NCBI GenBank assembly: GCA_024233005.1
Contig: JACKQE010000003.1
Span: 1 to 64,000 of the forward strand
DNA: 64,000 bases
Direction of reading: 5' to 3'
DNA from: Akkermansiaceae bacterium
Lineage (GTDB): Bacteria > Verrucomicrobiota > Verrucomicrobiia > Verrucomicrobiales > DEV007
Of the stretch, positions 8,221 through 16,177 are shown in pieces. The notes beneath the pieces were generated by a model that was given only the letters and a program-made list of their open reading frames with translations, made no database searches and was not told the DNA's origin. Numbering within the stretch: the stretch's first letter is position 1; each line of letters opens with the position of its first letter. The position numbers and the translations under genes are program-made.

Positions 8221-9294
8221 ATGAAAAACAAGATCCCACGCATCACCATCGGAACCGACCTCGGAGACAAGTCCCACGCGATCTGCGTCCTCGACAAGGC
8301 GGGCGAGATCATCGAACAACGGTCCATCACCAATCACCGCGATTCGCTCCGGAGACTCTCTCAAAAGTATCCCAAAGCCCGCATCGCAATGGAGGTGGGA
8401 ACCCACAGTCCTTGGATCAGCAGGTTCTGGCAAGCCCTGGGGCACGAAGTCATCGTTGCCAATCCACGCAAACTTCGCGCTATTTACACGAGCACCCGCA
8501 AGAGCGACCAAACCGACGCCTGCATGATCGCTCGGCTCGCTCGCGTCGACCCCACCCTGCTGCACCCCATCGAGCATTCCTCCGAGGAAGCGCAGCGGGA
8601 CCTGCTCCAGATCAAACTGCGCGACAACCTCGTGCGCCAGCGCGTGGACATCATTTCCTCCGTTCGATTCACCCTCAAAAGCATGGGGCTGAAAATCGCC
8701 TCACCGAACACCCAATGCTTTGCCAAACGCTGTCGCCAGAACCTTGCCGCGCTCGACCCCGTTCTGCTTGCCCACTGCGAACCCTCGCTGCGTGTCATCG
8801 ATGCGCTCACCCTCAGCATCCGCGAACTTGAAAAACAGATCGAATCATTATGCGAGAAACGGTATCCCCAAACGGAGATCCTCAGAAAGATCGCGGGAGT
8901 GGGGCCGATCACCGCGTTGACCTTTGTCCTCACCATCGGGGATCCCCGGCGGTTCCGCTCGAACCGTGATGTGGCCGCCTATCTAGGCTTGGTTCCCCGT
9001 CGGGATCAGTCGGGGGAAACGGACAAACAACTGAGGATATCGAAAGCCGGTGATGCCTATCTGCGGAGGCTGTTGGTCAGTGCCGCGCATTACATCCTTG
9101 GCCCCTTCGGCCCGGACTGCGACTTGAAACGTCATGGAGAGCAACTCGCCGCAAAGGGAGGACGCGGGGCGAAAAAGAAAGCCGTCATCGCAATCGCCAG
9201 AAAGCTTTCCGTCTTATTGCTGACCCTCTGGAGTCGCGGGGAAAGCTACGAGCCGCTGCGCAAAGCCCTGCCACTGGAAACCAGGGCCGCCTGA
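8221..9294 (+). CDS. IS110/IS1111 family transposase (DEDD recombinase)
   Basis: This 357-aa transposase has the two-domain IS110 layout. The N-terminal RuvC-like DEDD domain shows acidic residues in GTDLGDKSHA (near residue 13), AMEVGTHSPW (near 60) and KSDQTDACMIA (near 98-105). The C-terminal Transposase_20 domain has IAGVGPITALT and then ISKAGDAYLRRLLV, which contains the conserved serine. Related enzymes cut and join DNA guided by a bridge or seek RNA. I chose the ATG at 8221 because it places the first Asp where the family has it; an in-frame ATG inside the left repeat (8170) would add 17 residues. The frame is open throughout, so the element may be active. Confidence 0.93.
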   Translation: MKNKIPRITIGTDLGDKSHAICVLDKAGEIIEQRSITNHRDSLRRLSQKYPKARIAMEVGTHSPWISRFWQALGHEVIVANPRKLRAIYTSTRKSDQTDACMIARLARVDPTLLHPIEHSSEEAQRDLLQIKLRDNLVRQRVDIISSVRFTLKSMGLKIASPNTQCFAKRCRQNLAALDPVLLAHCEPSLRVIDALTLSIRELEKQIESLCEKRYPQTEILRKIAGVGPITALTFVLTIGDPRRFRSNRDVAAYLGLVPRRDQSGETDKQLRISKAGDAYLRRLLVSAAHYILGPFGPDCDLKRHGEQLAAKGGRGAKKKAVIAIARKLSVLLLTLWSRGESYEPLRKALPLETRAA

Positions 9295-9736
9295 GGCCCC
9301 TCTCCCTGGAAACACGATGAAACAATTTCGAAGATTTGGAACGACCGCGAAGCAGCGCCGGCACCAGTCCCAGGGACAGAGTGCGAGAACAAGATAGCGG
9401 CGTTCCCTCCCATTTGTCACAGGAAACAAGGATCAAAATCATGCACCAGGTCACAGCAACGGAACCGACCACTCGAGTGCGTATGGAAGCACGACTCCCT
9501 GTTTCAATCCGTAGCCAAGGGGCTGCCGCCCCAAAACCCCGCCGAGCTGATGCCAGCTCGACCGCATCGTGGATCGCCCCTCAATCCCCTCCGGGGACTT
9601 CTCCCCTCCCGTCCCCCAGGGGAAGCGGGGGGAGGTTCTCAGAAGCTGCGGGGAGGACCCCACACCACCCCTTGAAACACCAACCCGATCTATCGTCTTG
9701 AAGTAAACTTCAATTTGTGTTTGACTGCCTTCTCAT
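9295..9736 (+). ncRNA. Candidate bridge/seek RNA region of the IS110/IS1111 element
   Basis: No gene is visible in these 442 bases, the position where IS1111 elements encode their guide RNA. The nine bases GAACAAGAT at 9387-9395 equal the target flank left of the insertion (8158-8166). A TTCC at 9402-9405 is the complement of GGAA in the right flank. Identity to the left target and complementarity to the right target is the arrangement of a target-binding loop. Exact RNA ends and the donor loop were not resolved. The right inverted repeat is at 9725-9736. Confidence 0.6.
9725..9736. repeat. Right inverted repeat of the IS110/IS1111-type element
   Basis: CTGCCTTCTCAT, a perfect complement of 8170-8181; the interrupted host gene resumes at 9737. 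Confidence 0.9.
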
Positions 9737-9899
9737 GGAAGAGCGCGGCTTCGCAGGCTTCTGTGTAGGGAGCCAGCTTGCCAACAATCTCGCCAGCCAG
9801 CCCGAGCAGGGCAGCGCGTTCCAGCACAGGAAGGCCACTGCAGGGCATTGGTAGCGCAGGGGCGGGTAATGGCGGTTCCATCAGGTGGACGCGGCTCAT
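9737..9899 (-). pseudogene. DUF3987 family protein, N-terminal part (split by IS)
   Basis: These 54 codons are the beginning of the gene continued at 7006-8169. The segment LAGEIVGKLAPYTEACEAAL resembles the typical DUF3987 N-terminus. The ATG at 9899 overlaps the stop of the upstream primase gene by 4 bases (ATGA), which supports the start and shows the two were cotranscribed. Beyond 9737 the frame runs into the insertion sequence and soon stops. Confidence 0.82.
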
Positions 9900-10912
9900 G
9901 ACAGCAGTTCCTCCAGTTCACATTGGTCTTCGTGGCGCAGGTCAGCGCAGTCATTGAGATCGTTGACGGTCTGTCCACTCCGGCAGTACAGCCCGCGAAA
10001 ATCGAAGGTCTCCACCCGCAGTGCCCCTGCCGTGTAGAGCTCGTCCTTCCACCGGGTGGCCGCCTTTAGTCCGCCTCCGTCGGCGTCGGCGTGGGGAAAG
10101 ATGCGCACTCGCCTGCCTTGGAAGTGAGCCAAGGCCCCAGGGTGAAGGCGATGGCAATTCCTCCCCAGCAAAGCGACCGGCAGCGTGTCATAGACATCGA
10201 GATGCAGGCAGAAGTGAAACGCTGCCAGCAGGTCCGGTCCGCCCTCTGCCAAGGCGATCCTGGGAAGATTGTGAGGCCTTGGATGCGCGGGCAGCAGGCC
10301 TACTGGCCAGCTTTTGTCGCTTCCTGCCAACGTGTGCGCCTTCCGTTCTCCCAGCCTGTCTGTTGCTGGGAAAGGGCGCCCATCCATCCGTCTTGCCTCC
10401 GCGAGCCGACGCGATTCGTCAGTTACGATCCAGCAGGGAAAACCCTTCACAGTGCCGAACCGAAGCACCCCGTGAGCTGCGGCGAGCGAGATCGCCATCG
10501 GGTCGAGCCTTCGCAGTGCCCCCAAGGCCTTCCACTCCGTGTCGCCTCCCATCCAGAGGTCCCTCGGCATCAGGAGCTCACGCAGAGTCGGACGGGAACA
10601 AGCCAGAGGGAGATCGTCCCCACCCGCCATTTGCAGAAAGCGCTGGGCGGCTTCTTTGGCGTCCAACCCCAGCCACTGGCCAACGAGATCGGGGCCATCT
10701 CCTTGCACGCCGCACGCGAAACAGCGATAGCGCGTTAGCCCGGCGTGGAAATTGAACGAGGGATTCCGATCTCCGTTGGGATGGCGGTTCGGCCAAAAAC
10801 AGCGGACGCACTGACCATCGCGGTCAGGAATCTCAGCGGCAACGCCAAGACGGCGGGCCAGCTTGTTGAGGGGGAGGCGCTTCTTGGCCTCTTCCATAGT
10901 GGTCTTAATCAT
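9896..10912 (-). CDS. DNA primase-like protein with CHC2 zinc finger and TOPRIM domain
   Basis: A 338-aa protein of the phage/element primase type, which makes RNA primers for element replication. The N-terminal zinc finger has Cys35, Cys38, Cys64 and Cys67 (CVRC and CFACG). A TOPRIM domain follows, with the conserved Glu in EGGPDLLAA and the acidic motif DADGGG near residue 280. I chose the ATG at 10912 (MIKTTMEEAKK); a longer frame from 10972 adds 20 residues without family support. It overlaps the DUF3987 gene by 4 bases, the usual primase-helicase pair of integrative elements and satellites. Confidence 0.86.
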   Translation of the reverse strand: MIKTTMEEAKKRLPLNKLARRLGVAAEIPDRDGQCVRCFWPNRHPNGDRNPSFNFHAGLTRYRCFACGVQGDGPDLVGQWLGLDAKEAAQRFLQMAGGDDLPLACSRPTLRELLMPRDLWMGGDTEWKALGALRRLDPMAISLAAAHGVLRFGTVKGFPCWIVTDESRRLAEARRMDGRPFPATDRLGERKAHTLAGSDKSWPVGLLPAHPRPHNLPRIALAEGGPDLLAAFHFCLHLDVYDTLPVALLGRNCHRLHPGALAHFQGRRVRIFPHADADGGGLKAATRWKDELYTAGALRVETFDFRGLYCRSGQTVNDLNDCADLRHEDQCELEELLS

Positions 10913-11008
10913 GGCGCAATGAGCTTGCGCCGCCCTGATACCGTGATATGGTTTCCCTAGATTTTTCCACAATCAGAGAAGGCCGCCACGGGAAACCGGA
11001 CGGCTTTC

Positions 11009-11194
11009 TTACTTTGTGGCCTCAATGGTGAAGCTGCGCTTGAAGTTGTCGACGGCCTCTCGCGTAAACCGAACGGCCGCGCCGCACTTCAGGTAAGCGA
11101 TGCGACGGTCGCGCATCCAGTTTTCCAGGCACCGCACCGAGACTTTGAGCTGGCGGGCGACCTCCGACTTTGTTAGTAGAGTTTCATTACTCAT
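11009..11194 (-). CDS. AlpA/excisionase-like helix-turn-helix protein
   Basis: A 61-aa MerR/AlpA-type HTH protein (LLTKSEVARQLKVSVRCLE, then an arginine-rich wing and IAYLKCGAAVRFT). Such proteins act as excisionases or regulators of integrase genes. It lies between the primase and an unknown gene, on the integrase strand. The ATG at 11194 is used because the longer frame upstream is not protein-like. About 240 bases upstream (11195-11435) hold no gene and probably carry its promoter. Confidence 0.8.
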   Translation of the reverse strand: MSNETLLTKSEVARQLKVSVRCLENWMRDRRIAYLKCGAAVRFTREAVDNFKRSFTIEATK

Positions 11195-11435
11195 ACTTAC
11201 AAATGCGATACCAAAGGGTCCGGCCCTAAAGGAAAGCTTGTCCCACTTGCCGAAGAGAATTCCTTCAAGGGTCAAAGCCTGTTGAGCACTTTGTCCGCGT
11301 CGGTTTCGCGAAATCCTTGAAGGGGCAGAGATAAATTGGGAGCGTGTCCCAGTTAAATCGATCCAAAAAAGGAGAAAAGTCGTCAAGCGCTGATCTGAAC
11401 TTTTTTTCGCTCTCGTAGTGGATTTTTCGATTCCG

Positions 11436-12212
11436 TTAGTCTCTCTTGGATCGCTTTCGTTTCTTTCTGGGTTCTGCCAGCGGATCGGCGCGCCGCTTGG
11501 CCTGGGTCTTTTTGCCTCCCTTGCGGCCTGCATCCCGGGCGATTTGTTTCCGGAGTGCTTCCCCAAAAAGCTCCTTGGCGAGGAAAATCTCGTGTTCAAA
11601 CCACGGATAGTCGCGGCAATACATGCCCTTGGACAAGATCTTGGGATTCCCGGTAAATCCGTGCTTATTGCGTTCGTCGTCTTTGAGTTGGATTACCTTG
11701 TCGAACAATGCCTGCCGCAGTTTTGGGGAGGATTTCGGCAAGGCCAGCTCCAAGGCTCTTTCGATGGACGCAAAATGGCGAGCGCCAAAGCATTCGACAA
11801 AATTGGCTATGGCGGCCGACTTCTTCTCTGTCATTTCAAGATCGTCGTAAGCAACTGGACTTGGGTCATTGCGTTCGGACAGTATCCTTCCATGGGCCAG
11901 TTCAAGCAGCACTCTTGCTCGATTGAGAGCTGCCTCGGCCAAGATCTCGAATTGAGAGGGAAACGCCAAATGCTCGGTGTTCAGCAGACGCTCTTTCGCA
12001 GCTTCGAAATGTTCCGATCGCTCTTCGAGCCAGACGGCGTTGGGGGTCATTTCAATGGCCAAGCACTCTTCCAGCTCTTCAGGTTCCTTTTGGTGCCAAT
12101 ATTCCGGCAAAGGCAATGGCGGAAGAAATTGAGCTGCAATTCTTGCCACCAAAACGGGATCGAATCGATGTTCCGGACTTGGATTTTTGCTTTTAGGCGC
12201 TTCGTTCGACAT
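11436..12212 (-). CDS. Hypothetical protein of the integrated element
   Basis: I do not recognise this 258-aa protein. It has no signal peptide or membrane segment. A glutamate-rich N-terminal half (LPEYWHQKEPEELEECLAIE) is followed by helical stretches and a strongly basic C-terminus (KKTQAKRRADPL, RKKRKRSKR), which suggests nucleic-acid contact. The ATG at 12212 lies 20 bases inside the end of the integrase gene, so it is probably translated from the same mRNA. An upstream in-frame start at 12329 would overlap the integrase much further. Confidence 0.65.
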   Translation of the reverse strand: MSNEAPKSKNPSPEHRFDPVLVARIAAQFLPPLPLPEYWHQKEPEELEECLAIEMTPNAVWLEERSEHFEAAKERLLNTEHLAFPSQFEILAEAALNRARVLLELAHGRILSERNDPSPVAYDDLEMTEKKSAAIANFVECFGARHFASIERALELALPKSSPKLRQALFDKVIQLKDDERNKHGFTGNPKILSKGMYCRDYPWFEHEIFLAKELFGEALRKQIARDAGRKGGKKTQAKRRADPLAEPRKKRKRSKRD

Positions 12213-13482
12213 AGGAGTGCTCGTTGAAGTCAGGGTCGTCGTGTTTGCAGATGCCCAGCACCATTTCCGGTCTGAGTTTCCAAAAGCGTTCTGCGTCCTC
12301 CGGCAGCACAAGTTCCCGGTAGTGGGCAAAGACGATTGCCGTGGTGGTGTGCCCCAGTTCCAGCGCGAGGGCTGCGGCGTCCTTCCTCAGTGCCAGATCG
12401 TAGCTGGCAAAGGAATGTCTCAGGGCATTGTGAGGCCAGGGCGCGAGCGCCTTATCGTCTTCGCTCTTGGCTGCCCCAGAACGGAATCCTGCCTCCCGCC
12501 GCACCTCTGTGTGAAGTCGGCGCCCGCGGTGGATTTGCCGGGGCCACACGGGACCTCCCAGTTGGCGCAGGGGTTCCAGCCACGCACGCAGAACTGGGCG
12601 CATCTCGATCAGTCGGCGTCTTGCTGACTTGGACTTGCTCGCCCGAATCGTGATCTGGCCGTTTTCAAAATTGACCGAGCTCCAATCCAAGTCCCTGAGT
12701 TCCTCATCGCGCACTCCTGCGAAAAGACCTACGGCAACAGCAGGCAGGATCTCAGGGCACTCGTGGGCGGCCGCCAGCAGCCTGGCCGACTGCCCCACCG
12801 TGAGAATCCCTACTTCCGTTTCCACCAGTGAGGGCGAGAATGCCCGGGTGACGGGATTTGTCTCTATGGTGCCGAGTGCTGCCCCAAAATTGAACAACAC
12901 GCTGAGGACCCGGCGCGTGTTGGCCACGGACAAAGGTGAGACTTCCAAGTTCGCCAGCCAGGAGGAGATGTCGTCCGTAGTCAGTGAGGCTACCGGCCGG
13001 GAACCAAACTCGCGGGAGAACTGTCCGAGGCGAGAACTCAGGTCCTGCAGGTAGCGCTTGGATTTGCCTTCCCGCGATTTGGTGGTGATCAGTTTGTCCA
13101 CCAAGGCCTCGACAGTGAGTGTGATCTGGCTGCGATCCAGATGCCGCACGAAAAAGTCCACGGCTTCCACCAAGGTACGGCCATAAGGAGCCAAGCGCTC
13201 TCGGGCCTCCGCAAGAAATCGCTTGTCCGCTTCCGTCACCGAAGCCGCGGCCTTGGCCCCGGCATTCCCGGCCTCGATGGCCCACACCTGCGCCAGTGCT
13301 TCCGCCTCCTGTTTTGAGTTGAAATACTTCTCGCGGAGGCGCTGTCCGTCCCGGCGCATCACCACCGAGTGGGTATAAGGACCTTTGCGGCTGCGCTGGA
13401 CGGTCACCGTGACCCCTGCCATGCGTTGCCGCTTGACCGGTCGTCTTCGCTCCGGACCACTGGAAATGTTCCTTCTTGGCAC
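12193..13482 (-). CDS. int: Tyrosine recombinase / integrase of the tRNA-Leu element
   Basis: A 429-aa phage-type integrase. The catalytic residues are visible: Arg258 in FAGVRDEELRDLDW, the HNALRHSFASY box with Arg355, His378 in ELGHTT and the nucleophile Tyr388 in AHYREL. The N-terminal third contains a SAM-like core-binding region (residues 120-215) after a basic arm region. It is the outermost gene of the element and faces away from the tRNA-Leu fragment at 13576-13633, which fits a site-specific integrase beside its attachment site. It should recombine the tRNA 3' part with an element att site. Confidence 0.94.
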   Translation of the reverse strand: MPRRNISSGPERRRPVKRQRMAGVTVTVQRSRKGPYTHSVVMRRDGQRLREKYFNSKQEAEALAQVWAIEAGNAGAKAAASVTEADKRFLAEARERLAPYGRTLVEAVDFFVRHLDRSQITLTVEALVDKLITTKSREGKSKRYLQDLSSRLGQFSREFGSRPVASLTTDDISSWLANLEVSPLSVANTRRVLSVLFNFGAALGTIETNPVTRAFSPSLVETEVGILTVGQSARLLAAAHECPEILPAVAVGLFAGVRDEELRDLDWSSVNFENGQITIRASKSKSARRRLIEMRPVLRAWLEPLRQLGGPVWPRQIHRGRRLHTEVRREAGFRSGAAKSEDDKALAPWPHNALRHSFASYDLALRKDAAALALELGHTTTAIVFAHYRELVLPEDAERFWKLRPEMVLGICKHDDPDFNEHSYVERSA

Positions 13483-13516
13483 GGTTACGACATACGCCGA
13501 AAATTCCCGAAAGCCA

Positions 13517-13550
13517 GCGAAATAAGCGGAATTTAAGCGGAATTATTCTG
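13517..13550. repeat. Direct repeats between integrase and att fragment (candidate integrase arm sites)
   Basis: The motif TAAGCGGAATT-like occurs twice (from 13523 and 13533), preceded by GCGAAATAAGCG. Related copies TTAAGCGAAA (13715) and TTAGCGGAA (13727) lie on the other side of the tRNA fragment. Short direct repeats flanking a core site are typical of integrase arm binding; this is an inference. Confidence 0.4.
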
Positions 13551-13575
13551 GAAACCCCTATTTTACTTGATTCTA

Positions 13576-13633
13576 TACGGACTTAAAATCCGTTTTGGGA
13601 AACTCAGTGTGGGTTCGAGTCCCACTGGCGGCA
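13576..13633 (+). pseudogene. 3' part of a tRNA-Leu(UAA) gene: attachment site at element boundary
   Basis: The sequence contains an anticodon arm (ACGGA, loop with TAA, TCCGT), a long variable arm typical of tRNA-Leu (GGGAAACTC), a T arm (GTGGG TTCGAGT CCCAC at 13609-13625), the acceptor 3' strand TGGCGGC and discriminator A at 13633. No matching 5' half (GCCGCCA, D arm) precedes it, so this is a fragment created by integration next to the integrase. The intact tRNA-Leu should lie at the other end of the element, left of the window. No CCA is encoded. Confidence 0.85.
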
Positions 13634-13943
13634 GAGCCAACTGGGTTGATTTCCAGGAATTTAAGCCCCAATTGCCTTCTGCAGGGAGTCACCTCCCCCC
13701 CTAAACGCAGTTGATTAAGCGAAAAATTAGCGGAATCGCTTAGGCTTCCTGAGAATTACTAAGCTGGATCATGGGGGGCAAGCCAACGCCCCAGAATGAA
13801 AGCCAAGATCTTTCTTGTCCATATGATGTCCGCAACTCCCTTCTCGCAAGTGAGGCGAGGCATTGACTGGCATCCTCCCCTTCGATGCCCTCTTTCTTCA
13901 GCAAAGCCCGTTGGTTCCTTTTTGATTGTGAAATGCAGCGCCA
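13634..13943. other. Non-coding stretch right of the att site
   Basis: No convincing gene is seen. It contains a 7-bp inverted repeat (TAAGCGA / TCGCTTA, 13716-13742) whose loop carries another copy of the AGCGGAA motif found beside the integrase. The rest looks like ordinary intergenic DNA downstream of the LysR gene. Confidence 0.45.
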
Positions 13944-14834
13944 TTATTCGAACGCCATGGCCGTCCCGCACTGGGCAATCAACCTCGCCAGCGCAGGCCG
14001 CGTGTCGGCAGCGCGAGCGCTCCAGGCGAGACACAACCGGTAGCGATAGGGAACTGGCAATCGGTGAAACCGGGCTGCCTCGAGCGAGGCCAGAGCCAGA
14101 TCGGGCAGGACCGTGGCGCACATTCCGGATTCGAACAGCTGAGCGGATTGAAGGTAGGAGGAGCAGCCCACGGCCACTTGGAGCGTGATGCCCGCCTTGG
14201 CGGCGAGATCATCCATGAGGGAACGCATCCGTCCGCCGATCGGCAAGGCCATTGGGACGCGGACGAGTCCAGTCAGATCCGTCGGCGCTTTTCGACGCAA
14301 CGACTTTGGCACCAGCACGGAGTGTCCGACTGAGCCGAGGACGGTCTTCTTCAATCCGGAATCCAGAGCATCCTCATGGACAAAGGCGATGTCGTAGGTG
14401 CCCTCGCGGGTGGTGGTGACGATTTCGCGAGTCTGCTCGTGGTAGATTTCAAATCGAATCTTGGGACAGTCCTTCTCCAATCGCTTGAGCCGGGGCAGCA
14501 CCAGCCAATAGGCGACACTGTTTGAGGCCACCATGCGCACGGTCCAGGGCGCTCCTGCGCAACGTGCCGCGAAATCGGCCAGGCCTTTGAAGTTCTCCCG
14601 CCCCACGGCCGCCAGTTCCCGACCAGCCTCGGTCAGTTCGAGACCACTCCCTTTGCGCCGGACCAATTCCACGCCGAAGAACGTTTCGAGTTCCCGGATC
14701 TGGCGGCTGATGAGGGATTGGCGCGTTGGATCCTTGTCGGCGACCCGGGCGATCGATCCAGCATCGGCCACCGCGCAGAAGCTGGCGAGGCGCTCCATTG
14801 AAAACCCGGACCGTGAAAACAAATTCTGAAACAT
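13944..14834 (-). CDS. LysR family transcriptional regulator
   Basis: A 296-aa LysR-type regulator. The N-terminal winged HTH covers residues 13-70 (SFCAVADAGSIARVA, then SLISRQIRELETFFGVELV). A periplasmic-binding-like effector domain follows from about residue 100. The frame starts at 14834; an internal ATG at 14798 (MERLASF) is the more usual LysR start and is equally possible. It is divergent from the metallophosphoesterase gene with only 69 bases between them, a common arrangement for a LysR protein and its target. A palindrome overlaps its start codon. The effector is unknown. Confidence 0.88.
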   Translation of the reverse strand: MFQNLFSRSGFSMERLASFCAVADAGSIARVADKDPTRQSLISRQIRELETFFGVELVRRKGSGLELTEAGRELAAVGRENFKGLADFAARCAGAPWTVRMVASNSVAYWLVLPRLKRLEKDCPKIRFEIYHEQTREIVTTTREGTYDIAFVHEDALDSGLKKTVLGSVGHSVLVPKSLRRKAPTDLTGLVRVPMALPIGGRMRSLMDDLAAKAGITLQVAVGCSSYLQSAQLFESGMCATVLPDLALASLEAARFHRLPVPYRYRLCLAWSARAADTRPALARLIAQCGTAMAFE

Positions 14835-14847
14835 GACTGTGCAGTCA
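14834..14847. promoter_or_regulatory. Palindrome in the lysR/metallophosphoesterase divergent region
   Basis: TGACTG-TG-CAGTCA, a perfect 6-bp inverted repeat, begins at the lysR start codon and lies about 57 bases before the divergent gene. It could be the autoregulatory LysR site. This rests on symmetry and position only. Confidence 0.4.
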
Positions 14848-14903
14848 GCCTATATGACAACAAGGAACTATTCAAACCCTCTCCAACGAGGTTTGCTTCA
14901 ACC

Positions 14904-15878
14904 ATGAAAAGCAACCCCACACCCCAGCCAATCCTGACTCAGCCCTACGATCTCATCGGAGACATCCACGGCCATGCCGCTCCCCTCGAAGCCCTCCTCC
15001 TCAAGCTCGGCTACGCCGAAGCCGGGAGCACTTGGCGCCATCCTGAGGGACGGCAGATCATCTTTCTTGGCGATTACGTTGACCGGGGACCGGCCATCCG
15101 GCGAGTGCTGCAAATCGTCCGCGGCATGGTCGATGCGGGCGATGCCCTGGCCATCATGGGCAATCACGAATACAACGCCATTCTCTACCACCTTCCGGAT
15201 GGCCATGGCGACTACCTCCGGCCTCGGTGGGAGAAGAACATCAAACAGCACTCCGCGACTCTCACCCAATTCGCCGATCATCCCGACGAATGGACGGATT
15301 ATCTTGCTTGGTTTGCGAACCTGCCGATTTGGATGGACCTCGGCGGCTTGCGGACGGTCCATGCCACTTGGGACATTGAGGGAATGCTTGCTCACCCAGA
15401 GTGGCGGGTACCGGGACTCGAATGGATCGTCCAGTCGGCGGTTCGGGAAAGCGAGGAATGCCTCTTTGCCGAAAAAGTCTTGAAAGGGGTCGAGATCCCG
15501 TTGCCGGAAGGATACTTCTTTACTGACAAAGAGGAGATCGTTCGCGACAAGATCCGGGTTCGCTGGTGGCTGCCGTTCGAGGGACGCACTTACCACGACT
15601 TGTGCCTGCCCGAATCGGACACGGTTCCCCGCTTTCCCGTGACGGAAACGGAAGCAACCGCCGGACTGGGATATCCTGAGGATGGTCCACCAGTGTTTTT
15701 CGGCCACTATTGGTTCCCGTATGACGGCAACCCGCGGCCGCTGGCTCCGAATCTCGCCTGCCTCGACTACAGCGTGGCGAAAGAGAACGGCGCCCTCGCG
15801 GCCTACCGGTGGGACGGCGAACAAATCCTCGATCCTGCCAAGTTCGTCCACGTCAAAACCCGGCTAGGCATACGCTGA
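14904..15878 (+). CDS. Metallophosphoesterase (PrpE / Ser-Thr phosphatase-like)
   Basis: A 324-aa calcineurin-fold phosphoesterase with the ordered metal-binding motifs GDIHG (19-23), GDYVDRG (56-62) and GNHE (86-89), and a late FFGHYWF histidine motif. These bind two metal ions and hydrolyse phosphate esters. Members of this group include bis(5'-nucleosyl)-tetraphosphatases and protein phosphatases; the substrate cannot be chosen from sequence. There is no signal peptide, so it is cytoplasmic. It is transcribed away from the LysR regulator, which probably controls it. Confidence 0.88.
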   Translation: MKSNPTPQPILTQPYDLIGDIHGHAAPLEALLLKLGYAEAGSTWRHPEGRQIIFLGDYVDRGPAIRRVLQIVRGMVDAGDALAIMGNHEYNAILYHLPDGHGDYLRPRWEKNIKQHSATLTQFADHPDEWTDYLAWFANLPIWMDLGGLRTVHATWDIEGMLAHPEWRVPGLEWIVQSAVRESEECLFAEKVLKGVEIPLPEGYFFTDKEEIVRDKIRVRWWLPFEGRTYHDLCLPESDTVPRFPVTETEATAGLGYPEDGPPVFFGHYWFPYDGNPRPLAPNLACLDYSVAKENGALAAYRWDGEQILDPAKFVHVKTRLGIR

Positions 15879-16005
15879 TCCAGGAACCAAAACTGGAAAG
15901 GCATGCCTGCTGATTCCCGCGGCTCGCGATGAGATCGGAACCGCCAGAGACAACAGTATACGTCACTCTTGGAACGAATCGTACGGACGATGGAAGTCCT
16001 CGCAA

Positions 16006-16034
16006 CTAACTGTCACTGCAGTGGTTTTTTTTCG
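16006..16034 (+). terminator. Possible terminator after the metallophosphoesterase gene
   Basis: The short palindrome CACTGCAGTG is followed by a run of eight T. The stem is weak, and the site is about 130 bases past the stop at 15878. Confidence 0.35.
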
Positions 16035-16177
16035 GAGCGGAGCAGTCCTCCGGGGGGCGCTTCCGGAGCAACTTCCAGATTTCCGCCTTGTCTTTCCTGT
16101 TCCGACCCAATACGATCACGGGTCAGACTTTGGAAGCAGGGGCAGAGAGGCCCCGCAACAGTCCCGGCTTGCATGAT

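Larger units (their letters stand above)
8170..9736 (+). mobile_element. IS110/IS1111-type insertion sequence, about 1.57 kb
   Basis: The element is bounded by 12-bp perfect inverted repeats (ATGAGAAGGCAG at 8170-8181 and its complement at 9725-9736). It holds one DEDD transposase gene followed by about 440 bases of non-coding DNA. It interrupts the DUF3987 gene; removing it restores the reading frame, which fixes the ends to within one base (an ambiguous G). Terminal repeats together with a long 3' non-coding tail fit the IS1111 subgroup, where the guide RNA is encoded downstream of the transposase. Confidence 0.9.

Noticed and set aside
13576..13633. Possible group I intron in tRNA-Leu(UAA), as in cyanobacteria
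   Set aside because: No 5' exon is present upstream and an integrase lies next to it; an integration boundary explains it better.
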